DNA of 64,000 bases from CBDCWQ01 sp965223435 (lineage in GTDB: Bacteria; Myxococcota; Kuafuiibacteriia; Kuafuiibacteriales; Kuafuiibacteriaceae), in assembly GCA_965223435.1 (NCBI GenBank), contig CBDCWQ010000018.1:62001-126000 (forward strand). The letters run 5' to 3'. This document shows positions 19,101 through 27,312 of this stretch, piece after piece. Position 1 is the first letter of the stretch; each line of letters opens with the position of its first letter. A program made the translations under genes and the position numbers. Under the pieces are notes generated by a model that was given only the letters and a program-made list of their open reading frames with translations, made no database searches and was not told the DNA's origin.

Positions 19101-19131
19101 CGATGTTTCCTATGTATGCGCAGGACCTTAG
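16117..19131 (+). CDS. Lipoprotein with FN3-like domains and Cys-rich repeats
   Basis: 1004 residues with a lipoprotein signal (hydrophobic run then FSAC, lipidated Cys about residue 22). Two fibronectin-III-like modules occupy about 45-155 and 160-275; both end in a YYYR strand. A third, degenerate one is possible at 275-365. From about residue 370 to the end are several Cys-rich repeats of the form CPxxCxGGCxxGxC...CxxxxxxCPxGxxCxxxC, each about 110-130 residues, probably disulfide-stapled outside the cell. Such repeats are common in predicted surface proteins of Myxococcota. The good Shine-Dalgarno AAAGAGGAA decides the start. A large RHS lipoprotein gene follows 54 bp later, so the two products may act together. 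GC looks lower than in the Bat-like operon. Confidence 0.7.
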   Translation: MSRTAITFRTFLLFMWAAFSACESGKSDVRLSNDGPVFGDGGPFSLSAYLDVNPDRTVHGIRLTWSIACCEVERYHVERAVSKDGPFAKIADYPAESPEDPQALFTHTTYLDTDGLVTGTSYYYRVRATSLGAFTKYSKVQGTENVVFNRGPELPATIDGQTSSVLARLSLNNGVANGIELSWGVWWADVDIHRIERALGPEGPFEEIATLSDRPEGPYDWADRVPALGGRAGFRHTDTSDLIEGETYYYRISIIRGEEEDPPSKVVDVQYVSVPPPQLLQVVPRLSDDLEKAAIFVDFGYLNSDATIHIEFKSSTDEVFQRVASLQGNSDWLHAPVDLSSERVLAYRLQAEVNGILSGYSLEKSVSLGNRSCVSPELDEEHCPAFCNLGCEDGQCAASTCPDICSGGCEDNTCTVLCNGNECRDQILMCPEGMDCKFLCLGFLSCADSTLVCGSEDACELECDDCSADTLLCGSGPCHTRCPSFSVDKVDCGSSTDCSVAPSCVATEIVREEGASSVRSCPPECTGGCDGDVCIFDGQQGSGLRMDRFECPQGRPCQIRCTEESECPSQIVCPTDASCEVACTGPNRCRNTTVYAFDPAQTDLWCRSGGTEPNCPEITFECVEKPVLREPPKRGVGTELSCIGSQADSNTCPGQCSGGCAGGVCIIDCQGEKACAKQVIRCPPGMPCEFRCKDCFKSTLICSPEEECRLVAADTTVAATLICGNGPCTTTCADYDAPSLVDCSGSSHCSVEESCIGTTITRSRTPTSTSGCPPVCNGGCDNGVCFVNCTDEGTTTGCINESFDCPVGLSCSLLCEPLRCKDVKLTCQDGQECSTHCGAGRWPKELDEIEIEVPSSPPTPISGDGIQLLGQSQPLTCALHEEMCGGMAIERKPPSGSPEDVCPSLCTGGCQDGVCKIACDGTTACRDTVIHCPEGRPCKVECAGTGACQESYLSCIPGQPCQVECTGAGSCVEATIVGYNPSLTQVTCHDDDNCADVSYVCAGP

Positions 19132-19185
19132 GATGGTCAAGAAGCTAAGGAACGCGAAGAAGATCTTCAGGAAGGAAAACGCAGG

Positions 19186-22100
19186 ATGCGGACAACCACA
19201 CGAAACATCATAAGACCACAAAAGAGTCGGAGGGGTGGGCTTGGCTCCTTGCTGAGTCTACTCGTTTCTGTACAACTAGCATGTTCGAAGGGAGAACCGG
19301 AGCCGCGGAGCCCAAACAGTAGCGTCACGGCGTCGGGTGGTGAGCAGTTTGAATACGACGCGCTTCATCGACTCACGCGCTCCGAGAACGCAAACGGGCA
19401 AACGCTCGATATTGTGTACAACCCACGGGGACAGCTTGAGCAGATCAAAGAAGCGGACCAGACGGGGTGTTCTGCGACTCACGAGCACTGCCTCGTATAT
19501 TATGAGTACGATTCTGTGGGCAACCGAACCCTGATGAAAGACCCAACAGGCGTAACGAACTATGTTTTCGATGACTTGAGTCGCCTTGAGAGTTTGCGAG
19601 ACCCTCAGGGGCACGTCATCAGTTATGGCTATGATGCTGCGAACCGTGTCACATCGGTGACCTATCCCAGTGGTCGATACGTAGAATACAAGTATGGGCC
19701 AGATGGTGATCTTGCCGAGGTACGCGATGCCAGTCTAGACGGTGCTTTGACGCTGCGCTACCAGCCTAAAACGGGACTGCTTGAACGAGCGACTCTCTCA
19801 AAACTCGAAACGACATACGCATACGATGAGTTGGGGCGATTGACCGAAGTACTGCACCAAACAAGCTCCCAGCAAGTGGTTGCGCGCTACACGTACGGCC
19901 TTGATGCGATAGGCAGAGCGACTTCGATGACATCGCTTTCGGGTGGAGCAACCACGACTGAAACGTACGGATATGACCTGAGTGGCAACTTGACCTTGGT
20001 CGAATACAACGATGGCAGGACACTCGCCTACGGATATGACTTGGCAGGCAATAGAACATCCTTCACGGATAGTGCATCAAAGGAGCGTAGTCGAGCGTAC
20101 GTGTATGGCGAAGACAATCGTCTAACCCAAGTCAATGATGGACAGGGCGAGCAAGTTGCTGTGTATCGCTATGATGAGGTAGGCAACGTAACCGAACGCT
20201 TCGTCCGGGGTGCAGCGCCGTTGTCCGTAACCGATGAAGGTGTCACAAATGGTCTAAAGACAACTTACGAGTACGACTATCGGAACTTACTCACCGCTGT
20301 GAAAGATGCATCTTCCGGCCGGCGTATTCTTTTTTCATACAATGGCGATGGACTACGGACAGCCATGACCGTAGAAAGTGCGGGCCAAGAAGCGACCAAG
20401 ACGTACTATGTGGTTGATCCCAACGCTCGTCAGAGTCGGGTCATCGAGGAGCGCGAACAGCAAGGGGAGCTTCTCGCCTCATTCATTTATGTTGGCGATC
20501 GAGCGTTTGCCATGAAGTCTTTAGGTGAACACGAGTTCCTTCTTGCTGACCGAATTGGCACCGTGCGGGTAGTGACTGACCACGAAGGCGTAGTCAAAGA
20601 GGACAGTAGTTCCGATCCCTTTTTCGACGGCAGAACTCCAGGGCCTCAGCCACGAAACCGGCATCGGTTCACCGGCGAATGGTTCGATGACGAAACCGGC
20701 CTCGTCTACCTTCGCGCCCGATACTACGATCCACGGATAGGTCGTTTCATAAGCAAGGACCCCAGCGGAATTCGGGGCGGCAGCAATATGTACCGGTATG
20801 TAGGAAACGATCCAGTCAACGCCAGGGATCCATCCGGTCGTGTTCAAATTAGGGGCGACAACTTCCAGAAATATTTGGGGACCGCACAGGACTGGCTCAA
20901 CACAACGCTTGACTTCGTCCAAGCGAACGGATGGGTGCCCACGCAAGAATTTAGCAATACGGTTGGCGTTATCGGTTTGATCGACTCGACGGTGAAGGAG
21001 CCCGGCAACGTGGAGCAGATTCTTTCAAACAACCCACTGAGCTTGAGCACTGAGGCATGGCGAACGGGAGATTTCACCGCCGTAAGCTCTTATGCGGGGA
21101 ACGTGACCGGGCATGTTGGATTTGCAACGGGGACAACGTGGGTGCTTGACTCCCTGGGGGTTCTAGGCACTGGTGGTATGGGGAGCCTCCCGGTTATTCC
21201 CCTGGTGATGGGAACCGCGGTTGGAGGCTTCAAGCTAGGAAGCTTCTTTTCGAGGGTCTCCGACGACCTGGCCGAGGAACTGCCAGGCCTGGTTGGCGAT
21301 ATCGCAGCCGCGAGTGAGAGCGAGCAGAACTATCTTGCGACAAGCGTCTTCAGGAACGGAGTCAATCCTTTCGCACAGCCATCATTCTCCCAGAAGATCG
21401 AGGGAGCGCTCATTTCTCCGCAAATTGACTTTGGTATTCAAGCATTCGATCCGTTGTCGAACTTCAGCTTTGGCAGTCTCGACGGAGGTCTTAAACTAGA
21501 CCTCGGAAGCTATGACTATTTTACATCGCAGTGGGGATCGGGCCCCCTGTCCACGTGGAACTATTCTGGTTTCAGCTTGAACCTGACCCATGACCCTTTC
21601 GGAGGCTCGTTCGCTGAATTTGGGCCAGGCACGGACCTGCTGACTAGCTTCGATGCTTTTGGCGGTGTTCTCATCAATGAAGCCGCCACCTTGGTTGGTC
21701 AGAACGTCAATGACATCGAAGCGGCCTTCTTTGACCCAAAAACGGCGGAGTTGATTTTGCTGGGCGACGGTGCGGACGACAATGTTCCAGGGCTAGAGGC
21801 GGAATACTTAAAGGGTGCGCTTTTGTCCGTTTTCGGTGCGACGTCTCCGGCTTCAGTGAGCTTAGAGCTCCCGGCCTCTCTGGCCGAAAACCGTCCTCCG
21901 TTGTCGGATTCAGTCGACAATCTCATCAAGCGCAAAGAACACTTCGAGACAACCATCTTGTACCACCCTGTCTGGGATGACTTGCGGACTAAGATTACCG
22001 TCCGAATGGTGCTGGAAGCCGTATTTCGCGGTGAAAAGATTCGAATCGTTGAGCAAGATATCGTTCCCATCGTTGTCAAGGCTAGCGGCCCAGAGGCCAA

Positions 22101-25100
22101 CTGCGACGTTCACGTTACGGCGGAAGATTTCGCGGTTTCACAAACCTGTGCGGATGGTACTGAGGCTCCGCATTGTTTCGAAACCGACTCTAGCGACCTT
22201 CCTCTTCTCTCCGTCACGCTCAACAAGGACTGCATACCAGGGCGCATTGAGGTCGAGAACTGCAGCGGTGAATCCTTGTTGGTCGACGGCCTTTTGCCCA
22301 ATCAGCGAATCAAGCGCGGGGGTTTGTGGTGGGAGCGAGACGAGAACGACGTATACCGACTCAACGGAAGGGCGGCCACCGTGTGGATCAAAGGCGAAAT
22401 GCGTGGCCTCGACGACTTTGATGATCCAGCGGGCATTGAGCTCGAGGACGCCAAGATTGCTCGGCACTTCGCCGACTTGAAGCACCCGTCTCGAATCGAC
22501 TTGACCTTCAGAAATCAACACAAACACGATTTCTATTTTCGCAGGCGAATCGATGTCTACTCCTCTGAGCATCACCGAATTTTCGGAGGACAAATCGAGG
22601 GAACACGTGTGGGCTGGGTCATGTACGAGGCCGATCGGATGATAAAGTGTCTGGCTGCGGGTGCATGCTACCAGGCAGGAGATCCAAAGCTCGGTGTGGT
22701 TCACTACAACAGCGATACCGTGGAGGTGCCAGGTTTTCAGAACTTCGTAGAACGATGGGAGCCGGAACAAGGCGCTCCTGGGAGTGGTGTGAGCATTCGG
22801 TTGTGGTTCGCAACCGATGAAATGATCATGAGACGATTCGCAGAAGAAAGTGGTGCAACCGCAGTAACTTGGGACGCAGTCAAGATTAGACTCTTGGGAG
22901 CCGAAGAGCTTTTCGGAAGCGAAAAAGAGCTTGCTCCGGCTTATGCTGCGTTTGTTGACCATTTCAATGAGAATCTCGAGCACTACATGGAACAAAGTTT
23001 CGTGGTCTCAGATCCGGACCACCCAGGACAAACCAAGTCTGTACGAATTTTTGATGAGCTTAGAAAAGTCATGCAAGCCGTCGCCGTAGCGCGATTTTTG
23101 AGGGACAATCGTATTCCAATCGATATGTCTTGGGCTGAACATGCTCGTCCCAAATTCGTCGATATTCCTCGGTCCGTCCCCGTCTTCATTCGAAAACTAG
23201 AAGAAAACATGATTGTGAGTGGTGGCGTCGAAGGGCGCTTGCGTACAGACTACAACTCCAACGCTGAGGGGTCACAAGGCCCAATCGACTATGTCTCGAG
23301 CATTGACGCGGAAAAGCTGCGTGACGAAACTGTGGGTGCCAGGCCTGATACGCCAGGCAGTGATGTGGATGCCATCGTGTGGGGCGTAGGTCAAAGAAAA
23401 GCGGTGAGTGCCCAAGTTGAGGGCATACCAAGAGTTGGAAAGAGGCGTCTGACTGAGATCGACTTGTCGTTTCACAAAGCCGGGGGTGTTCTGAGTTTCC
23501 TTCGAAGCTACGATGGTGCTCGACTGGCGGCCGATCACGGATTCGGTGGCGGATGGGATCTGACACCTCTTACTCTTGAGTTTGAGCAACCGCCCCTGCG
23601 AGATGCTTTGCGCAAGATGCATGTCTGGCGAGATCAGAGCATGAATACGCACCTTAGAGTTGGTCGCGCTCGGGTGGTCAACCGAATTTCCGGGGGAGTT
23701 TTGGACTTTCATTCCACGCTTGACCCCAGTGAGTACGGTATCAGAGGAGGGCTTAACCCGTCGGGCCGGCCCGATTTCATCCCAGCATTGCGGCAAAATG
23801 GTGCGACCTTGAGCCAGTTACCGGAGGATCAAGGTTACAAGCTTGAGGGGCCCTCCGGGACCGTCCATCACTTCGATACGCGGGGTCGGCTCATCTTGTC
23901 CGAAGATTCGCGAGGCCGAGCTTCGAAATACCAGTACGACAGCGGGTCACTCAGGGGCATTGTCGATGAAGCGTCGGGCCGACAGATTCAGATCTTCCGG
24001 GACGAGGAGGGACTCATTCAGGCGACGGAAGGCCCATATCCAGTCGGGGATCCGCGAAACACCCGCGTGGAATACGCGTATACCGATGGTCGACTCACCA
24101 AGGTCGTCAACCTTCGTTCTGGTATCGAGGTTACGTATCGTTACGATGGCCGCGGACGGTTGCTCGGCCGAGTAGGAGCAGACGGCCAAGAGACGATTCG
24201 TGATAACGACGTTTGCGACGCTGTGAATCCTCCACCATGTTGTGATGATGGGTTGGGTCGCGCCTGTTCATCCGAACAGGGGGAGAGGGCTTGGCAATTT
24301 ACATTTGATCGTGATGCCTCCACAGATGAGCGTTCTGTAGAAGCTGTGCTACGCGCGGGAACGATAGCTACGCTCAGTTGGCAAAGAGGGTTCAGTGCGT
24401 TTGGGCAATTGGACCGCTACGTGGATAGCAACGGAGCGACCCATTCCGTGTTGTGGGACGGGTCAGATAGTTCACTGCCAAACGGCTACGATTCTCCGCT
24501 TCCGGGAGTGCTCGACATCCGTTCAGAGCGAGACCTTGATGGCATCGTGAAGATTTTTAATCCGAACAACCTGCAGGCCAAAAACGCGCCGGAGCTCCAA
24601 GTCGAGTGGCTTGGCAAGAACGAAAGCGGTGAGTTTGATACCAGTACCTACATCGGAAAGCCTTACGCACTGGTCAACGCAGATGGAAATCGAATCGAAT
24701 TCGAATACGAAGAGGGAACCGCGGATGTCAAGCGAGTCATACGTCATCACAACGGTGAGCGCCTAGTCACCCAAGTCGAACGTATTTTAAGTCCGACAGG
24801 AGATCGCATCACTTTGACGGACCCCAGTGGAGCGCAGTCTGTCATCGAACTCAATGCCATCGACCTGGTGACGCGCGTCTCGAACACAGGTGGAATTGTC
24901 TGGTCGTATGAATATGATGTCCAAGATCGTGTCTGGCGGGTTCATGTTCCGACTTTTACCGGCGCCGTAGACTATGTGGAATATGCCTATGACAAAAATG
25001 ATCGAGTGACATCGATGAAGTATCCCGACGGTTCTCAAATACAGTACAAATACGATCCACGCACCCTCCGTCTCGCAGAAGTGACCGATCGCATTGGGCG

Positions 25101-26202
25101 GGTCACCACCTACGAATACGACGAGTTGGCCCGTCCCGTACGAACAGTTGTTGAAGCCGCAGGGCCCGGTGGAGAAGATTTGGCCAGGGACGTCGCCTAC
25201 AATGCGTTCGGGAGCATCCAGGTGCTTGCTTTCCCTGGTGGATCTGCATTGAGCTACGAACCTGATGAACTCGGTCGTTTGGGTCACATTCGAGTAGGAA
25301 ACTCAGACACGTTGTTGGCTGAGGCTGAACGGGTACCGTACTGCCACGGCGAAACCACCGAAGGGCCGGGCAATTGGGTTCCATATGGCTCGTCTGGAGT
25401 ATACATCGATGTTGACACATCAAAATGTGGCCTCTCAGAAACCCCTGTTTACCTCGTGTCACTCGAAGGACAATCGCCCGAGTTCAACACCAAGGGTGTT
25501 TCTTCGGTCTATCGCGCAACCCCCAATGGTTTCAGGGTGTACCTTAGAACACCTGCCAAAGCAGGTAGCGCACAAACGAACGGATGGCGAATCCAGTGGC
25601 AAGCGATAAAGAATAACCAAGTCGGCGAGGGCTTCTGCAGCGGACGTACTCCGGAAGGGACGACCCCTTGGCGGCAATATGGAACCCATGGCCTTTATGT
25701 CGACATCGATACCGAAGCGTGCGGCTACGATGAAAAGCCTCGTTACCTGGCCTCATTGGGCGGAAATTCAAAGCATTGGGTCGTCCAAGGAGCATCGTCC
25801 ATCTACTTCCCCACTAAGACCGGTTTCCGCATCTACATCCGGAGCCCTCAGCCCATTACGCCGGAAGAAGCGAACAAACAAGCATGGATTGTCTATTGGC
25901 GTGCGTCGCCCAGAAACGAATCGATTCCCGGTGAGTGTACTGGACAGACATCTCCGGGAGAGGGTTGGCAGGATCATGCACCTGACATCATCGCTATCGA
26001 TGTTTCCAAGGCGGGCTGTCCATTGAGTCGACCGGTCTACATGACTTCTTTGGAGGGAAGCAGCGGCCATTGGGACGTAGATGGCGTGACATCGATTGAG
26101 CGTACAGAAGGTGGTTTCCGGGTGTATTTGCGCCGGCCCGGGCTGACCGCAGCCGACGCAGCAAAGCGACAGTGGTCGATCCAGTGGGTGGCTTCGAAGT
26201 AG
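19186..26202 (+). CDS. Giant RHS/YD-repeat lipoprotein with three C-terminal lectin-like repeats
   Basis: 2338 residues. The lipoprotein signal ends QLAC (Cys about 33). YD repeats (for example YDALHRL, YDSVGNRT) run through about 50-480, and a complete RHS core with RARYYDPRIGRFISKDP closes at about 485-545. An unrecognised segment covers about 545-1380. A second RHS block begins near 1385 with an N-terminal RHS-type module (GGVLSFLRSYDG near 1435) and more YD repeats to about 2040. Three repeats of about 95 residues fill 2048-2338, each with G/D-type strands, SLEGxS or SLGGxS, and GFRVYLR or GFRIYIR. No toxin domain follows the second block, unlike secreted RHS toxins. Start ATG 19186 has AGGAAGGAAA upstream. 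Likely a surface or adhesion protein; function unknown. Confidence 0.75.
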   Translation: MRTTTRNIIRPQKSRRGGLGSLLSLLVSVQLACSKGEPEPRSPNSSVTASGGEQFEYDALHRLTRSENANGQTLDIVYNPRGQLEQIKEADQTGCSATHEHCLVYYEYDSVGNRTLMKDPTGVTNYVFDDLSRLESLRDPQGHVISYGYDAANRVTSVTYPSGRYVEYKYGPDGDLAEVRDASLDGALTLRYQPKTGLLERATLSKLETTYAYDELGRLTEVLHQTSSQQVVARYTYGLDAIGRATSMTSLSGGATTTETYGYDLSGNLTLVEYNDGRTLAYGYDLAGNRTSFTDSASKERSRAYVYGEDNRLTQVNDGQGEQVAVYRYDEVGNVTERFVRGAAPLSVTDEGVTNGLKTTYEYDYRNLLTAVKDASSGRRILFSYNGDGLRTAMTVESAGQEATKTYYVVDPNARQSRVIEEREQQGELLASFIYVGDRAFAMKSLGEHEFLLADRIGTVRVVTDHEGVVKEDSSSDPFFDGRTPGPQPRNRHRFTGEWFDDETGLVYLRARYYDPRIGRFISKDPSGIRGGSNMYRYVGNDPVNARDPSGRVQIRGDNFQKYLGTAQDWLNTTLDFVQANGWVPTQEFSNTVGVIGLIDSTVKEPGNVEQILSNNPLSLSTEAWRTGDFTAVSSYAGNVTGHVGFATGTTWVLDSLGVLGTGGMGSLPVIPLVMGTAVGGFKLGSFFSRVSDDLAEELPGLVGDIAAASESEQNYLATSVFRNGVNPFAQPSFSQKIEGALISPQIDFGIQAFDPLSNFSFGSLDGGLKLDLGSYDYFTSQWGSGPLSTWNYSGFSLNLTHDPFGGSFAEFGPGTDLLTSFDAFGGVLINEAATLVGQNVNDIEAAFFDPKTAELILLGDGADDNVPGLEAEYLKGALLSVFGATSPASVSLELPASLAENRPPLSDSVDNLIKRKEHFETTILYHPVWDDLRTKITVRMVLEAVFRGEKIRIVEQDIVPIVVKASGPEANCDVHVTAEDFAVSQTCADGTEAPHCFETDSSDLPLLSVTLNKDCIPGRIEVENCSGESLLVDGLLPNQRIKRGGLWWERDENDVYRLNGRAATVWIKGEMRGLDDFDDPAGIELEDAKIARHFADLKHPSRIDLTFRNQHKHDFYFRRRIDVYSSEHHRIFGGQIEGTRVGWVMYEADRMIKCLAAGACYQAGDPKLGVVHYNSDTVEVPGFQNFVERWEPEQGAPGSGVSIRLWFATDEMIMRRFAEESGATAVTWDAVKIRLLGAEELFGSEKELAPAYAAFVDHFNENLEHYMEQSFVVSDPDHPGQTKSVRIFDELRKVMQAVAVARFLRDNRIPIDMSWAEHARPKFVDIPRSVPVFIRKLEENMIVSGGVEGRLRTDYNSNAEGSQGPIDYVSSIDAEKLRDETVGARPDTPGSDVDAIVWGVGQRKAVSAQVEGIPRVGKRRLTEIDLSFHKAGGVLSFLRSYDGARLAADHGFGGGWDLTPLTLEFEQPPLRDALRKMHVWRDQSMNTHLRVGRARVVNRISGGVLDFHSTLDPSEYGIRGGLNPSGRPDFIPALRQNGATLSQLPEDQGYKLEGPSGTVHHFDTRGRLILSEDSRGRASKYQYDSGSLRGIVDEASGRQIQIFRDEEGLIQATEGPYPVGDPRNTRVEYAYTDGRLTKVVNLRSGIEVTYRYDGRGRLLGRVGADGQETIRDNDVCDAVNPPPCCDDGLGRACSSEQGERAWQFTFDRDASTDERSVEAVLRAGTIATLSWQRGFSAFGQLDRYVDSNGATHSVLWDGSDSSLPNGYDSPLPGVLDIRSERDLDGIVKIFNPNNLQAKNAPELQVEWLGKNESGEFDTSTYIGKPYALVNADGNRIEFEYEEGTADVKRVIRHHNGERLVTQVERILSPTGDRITLTDPSGAQSVIELNAIDLVTRVSNTGGIVWSYEYDVQDRVWRVHVPTFTGAVDYVEYAYDKNDRVTSMKYPDGSQIQYKYDPRTLRLAEVTDRIGRVTTYEYDELARPVRTVVEAAGPGGEDLARDVAYNAFGSIQVLAFPGGSALSYEPDELGRLGHIRVGNSDTLLAEAERVPYCHGETTEGPGNWVPYGSSGVYIDVDTSKCGLSETPVYLVSLEGQSPEFNTKGVSSVYRATPNGFRVYLRTPAKAGSAQTNGWRIQWQAIKNNQVGEGFCSGRTPEGTTPWRQYGTHGLYVDIDTEACGYDEKPRYLASLGGNSKHWVVQGASSIYFPTKTGFRIYIRSPQPITPEEANKQAWIVYWRASPRNESIPGECTGQTSPGEGWQDHAPDIIAIDVSKAGCPLSRPVYMTSLEGSSGHWDVDGVTSIERTEGGFRVYLRRPGLTAADAAKRQWSIQWVASK

Positions 26203-26284
26203 ATGTTCTCCGCCATTTCTTCATGTGCCTCATGGCATCAAACCGGACAAAGGAAACAAGAGTTGTTTGGGCTCCTCCATTCGC

Positions 26285-26470
26285 CGCGTGGCACAGGCCG
26301 GGCAAATCTCTCCCCTGCTTGCGAGCCTTGACATGAATGAGGTCGACAAGACTTATCACGAAACTGAAAGAGGTCTTCCGTCGCCATCGTTCGCAGCCCA
26401 TCCAGAGCGGTGATCGAAACAATCAACCCCATGGTCGGGCGTTGGCACCAAGAATTTCAACGACCAACAC
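26285..26470 (+). pseudogene. Remnant of a group II intron-type reverse transcriptase/maturase
   Basis: Fragments in three frames line up in the order expected of a group II intron reverse transcriptase. GQISPLLASLDMNEVD (from about 26291) resembles the RT motif with SPLLAN. Then KLKEVFRRHRSQPIQ and, after another shift at about 26410, VIETINPMVGRWHQEF resemble the C-terminal X/maturase region. The intervening catalytic YADD region is absent, so a deletion and at least two frameshifts are implied. No intron RNA structure was looked for beyond this. Family assignment rests on motif resemblance. Confidence 0.5.
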
Positions 26471-26501
26471 CATGTGATCCAGGCACTCGAAGACCGACAA
26501 G

Positions 26502-26518
26502 GCCTAGCTTAGCTAGGC
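26502..26518. terminator. Possible bidirectional terminator stem
   Basis: GCCTAGCT and AGCTAGGC form a perfect 8-bp inverted repeat (in practice 7 bp with a 3-base loop) between the convergent RHS gene and HicB-like gene. It is flanked by TTTG and AAGG rather than a strong T tract, so it is only a candidate. Confidence 0.3.
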
Positions 26519-26538
26519 TTTGAACTTAAGTGTCTTCT

Positions 26539-27048
26539 TCAGCGGCGCCGGGGGCCCTTTTCTAGTCCGCGGACGTACTCCAGGAATTCTGCTTTGTCGT
26601 CTAGGTTTCCGTGGTGGCGCTCGCGTTTTCGGCCACGGCGTTTTCGGTGGGCGCCTGAGTCTGCCTTGGGCCGGCGGGAGGGCTCGTCGGGTTCTTTGGG
26701 GCGAGGGCGGGACTGGTTGCCGAGGGCAAGGGCGATCATTTGGGCGGCCACGTGGCCCGGATCTGAATCTGTCTTTCGGGCGGTAAAAAGGAGCTCGTGG
26801 TAGATGGGGGCTGCAAGTTTGACGCTGATGGATTCTGGCGTGGCCTCGTTGTCGATGGGCGCGGGGAGTTCTTCGCCTTCGACCGCACGTTGTTCAACTT
26901 GGCTGTCGATGGCTTCCTCGGCCAGCGTGAGCGCCTCGCCGCGCGTTTTGGCGTTGACGCTGACGTCGAGCTCGGGCACCTCGGCCGAAAACGATTCGTC
27001 TTTGGCCCTAAACTTTAAGATGATTCGGTAAGAACGGTCGTCTGTCAC
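26539..27048 (-). CDS. HicB-like antitoxin-fold protein, no HicA partner visible
   Basis: 169 residues, GTG start. Residues about 5-60 match the HicB-type partial RNase H fold: YRIILKFRAKDESFSAEVPELD, then VSVNAKTRGEALTLAEEAIDSQ. A helical segment around 75-110 could be a dimerisation or DNA-binding part, and the tail is very basic (RRPKADSGAHRKRRGRKRER). HicB antitoxins normally pair with a small HicA mRNA interferase gene; none is apparent within 500 bp on either side, so it may be a solitary regulator. The basic tail suggests nucleic-acid binding. Moderately sure of the fold, not of the role. Confidence 0.5.
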   Translation of the reverse strand: MTDDRSYRIILKFRAKDESFSAEVPELDVSVNAKTRGEALTLAEEAIDSQVEQRAVEGEELPAPIDNEATPESISVKLAAPIYHELLFTARKTDSDPGHVAAQMIALALGNQSRPRPKEPDEPSRRPKADSGAHRKRRGRKRERHHGNLDDKAEFLEYVRGLEKGPRRR

Positions 27049-27213
27049 GGCTTAAGCGCCCATCGTGCGTGGCGCACGAAACTTGAGCAAGAGAAACTTG
27101 AGCCCAGAGGTGTTCTCTCGCGATGAACGACGGGATAAACCCGCCTGCCCGCGCAGCCGCCCCCCCGTCCGAATTGTCGCGATGCTGACAAAACCCGCTT
27201 GGAAATGGCTGGC

Positions 27214-27255
27214 GCATGCGCATGAGCACGTTTACGTTGACGAAACGCGTACACG
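27214..27255. repeat. Dispersed intergenic repeat, copy 2
   Basis: Contains the same 19-bp core as 1818-1836, followed by a similar segment ending CGTACACG, and is also intergenic. The surrounding 27049-27312 gap shows no gene that I can support. Confidence 0.5.
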
Positions 27256-27312
27256 ATTTCACCGGCGCGTGCGCGATTTCATGGGGCTTTTCATCACGAT
27301 AAGAAACCGGTT

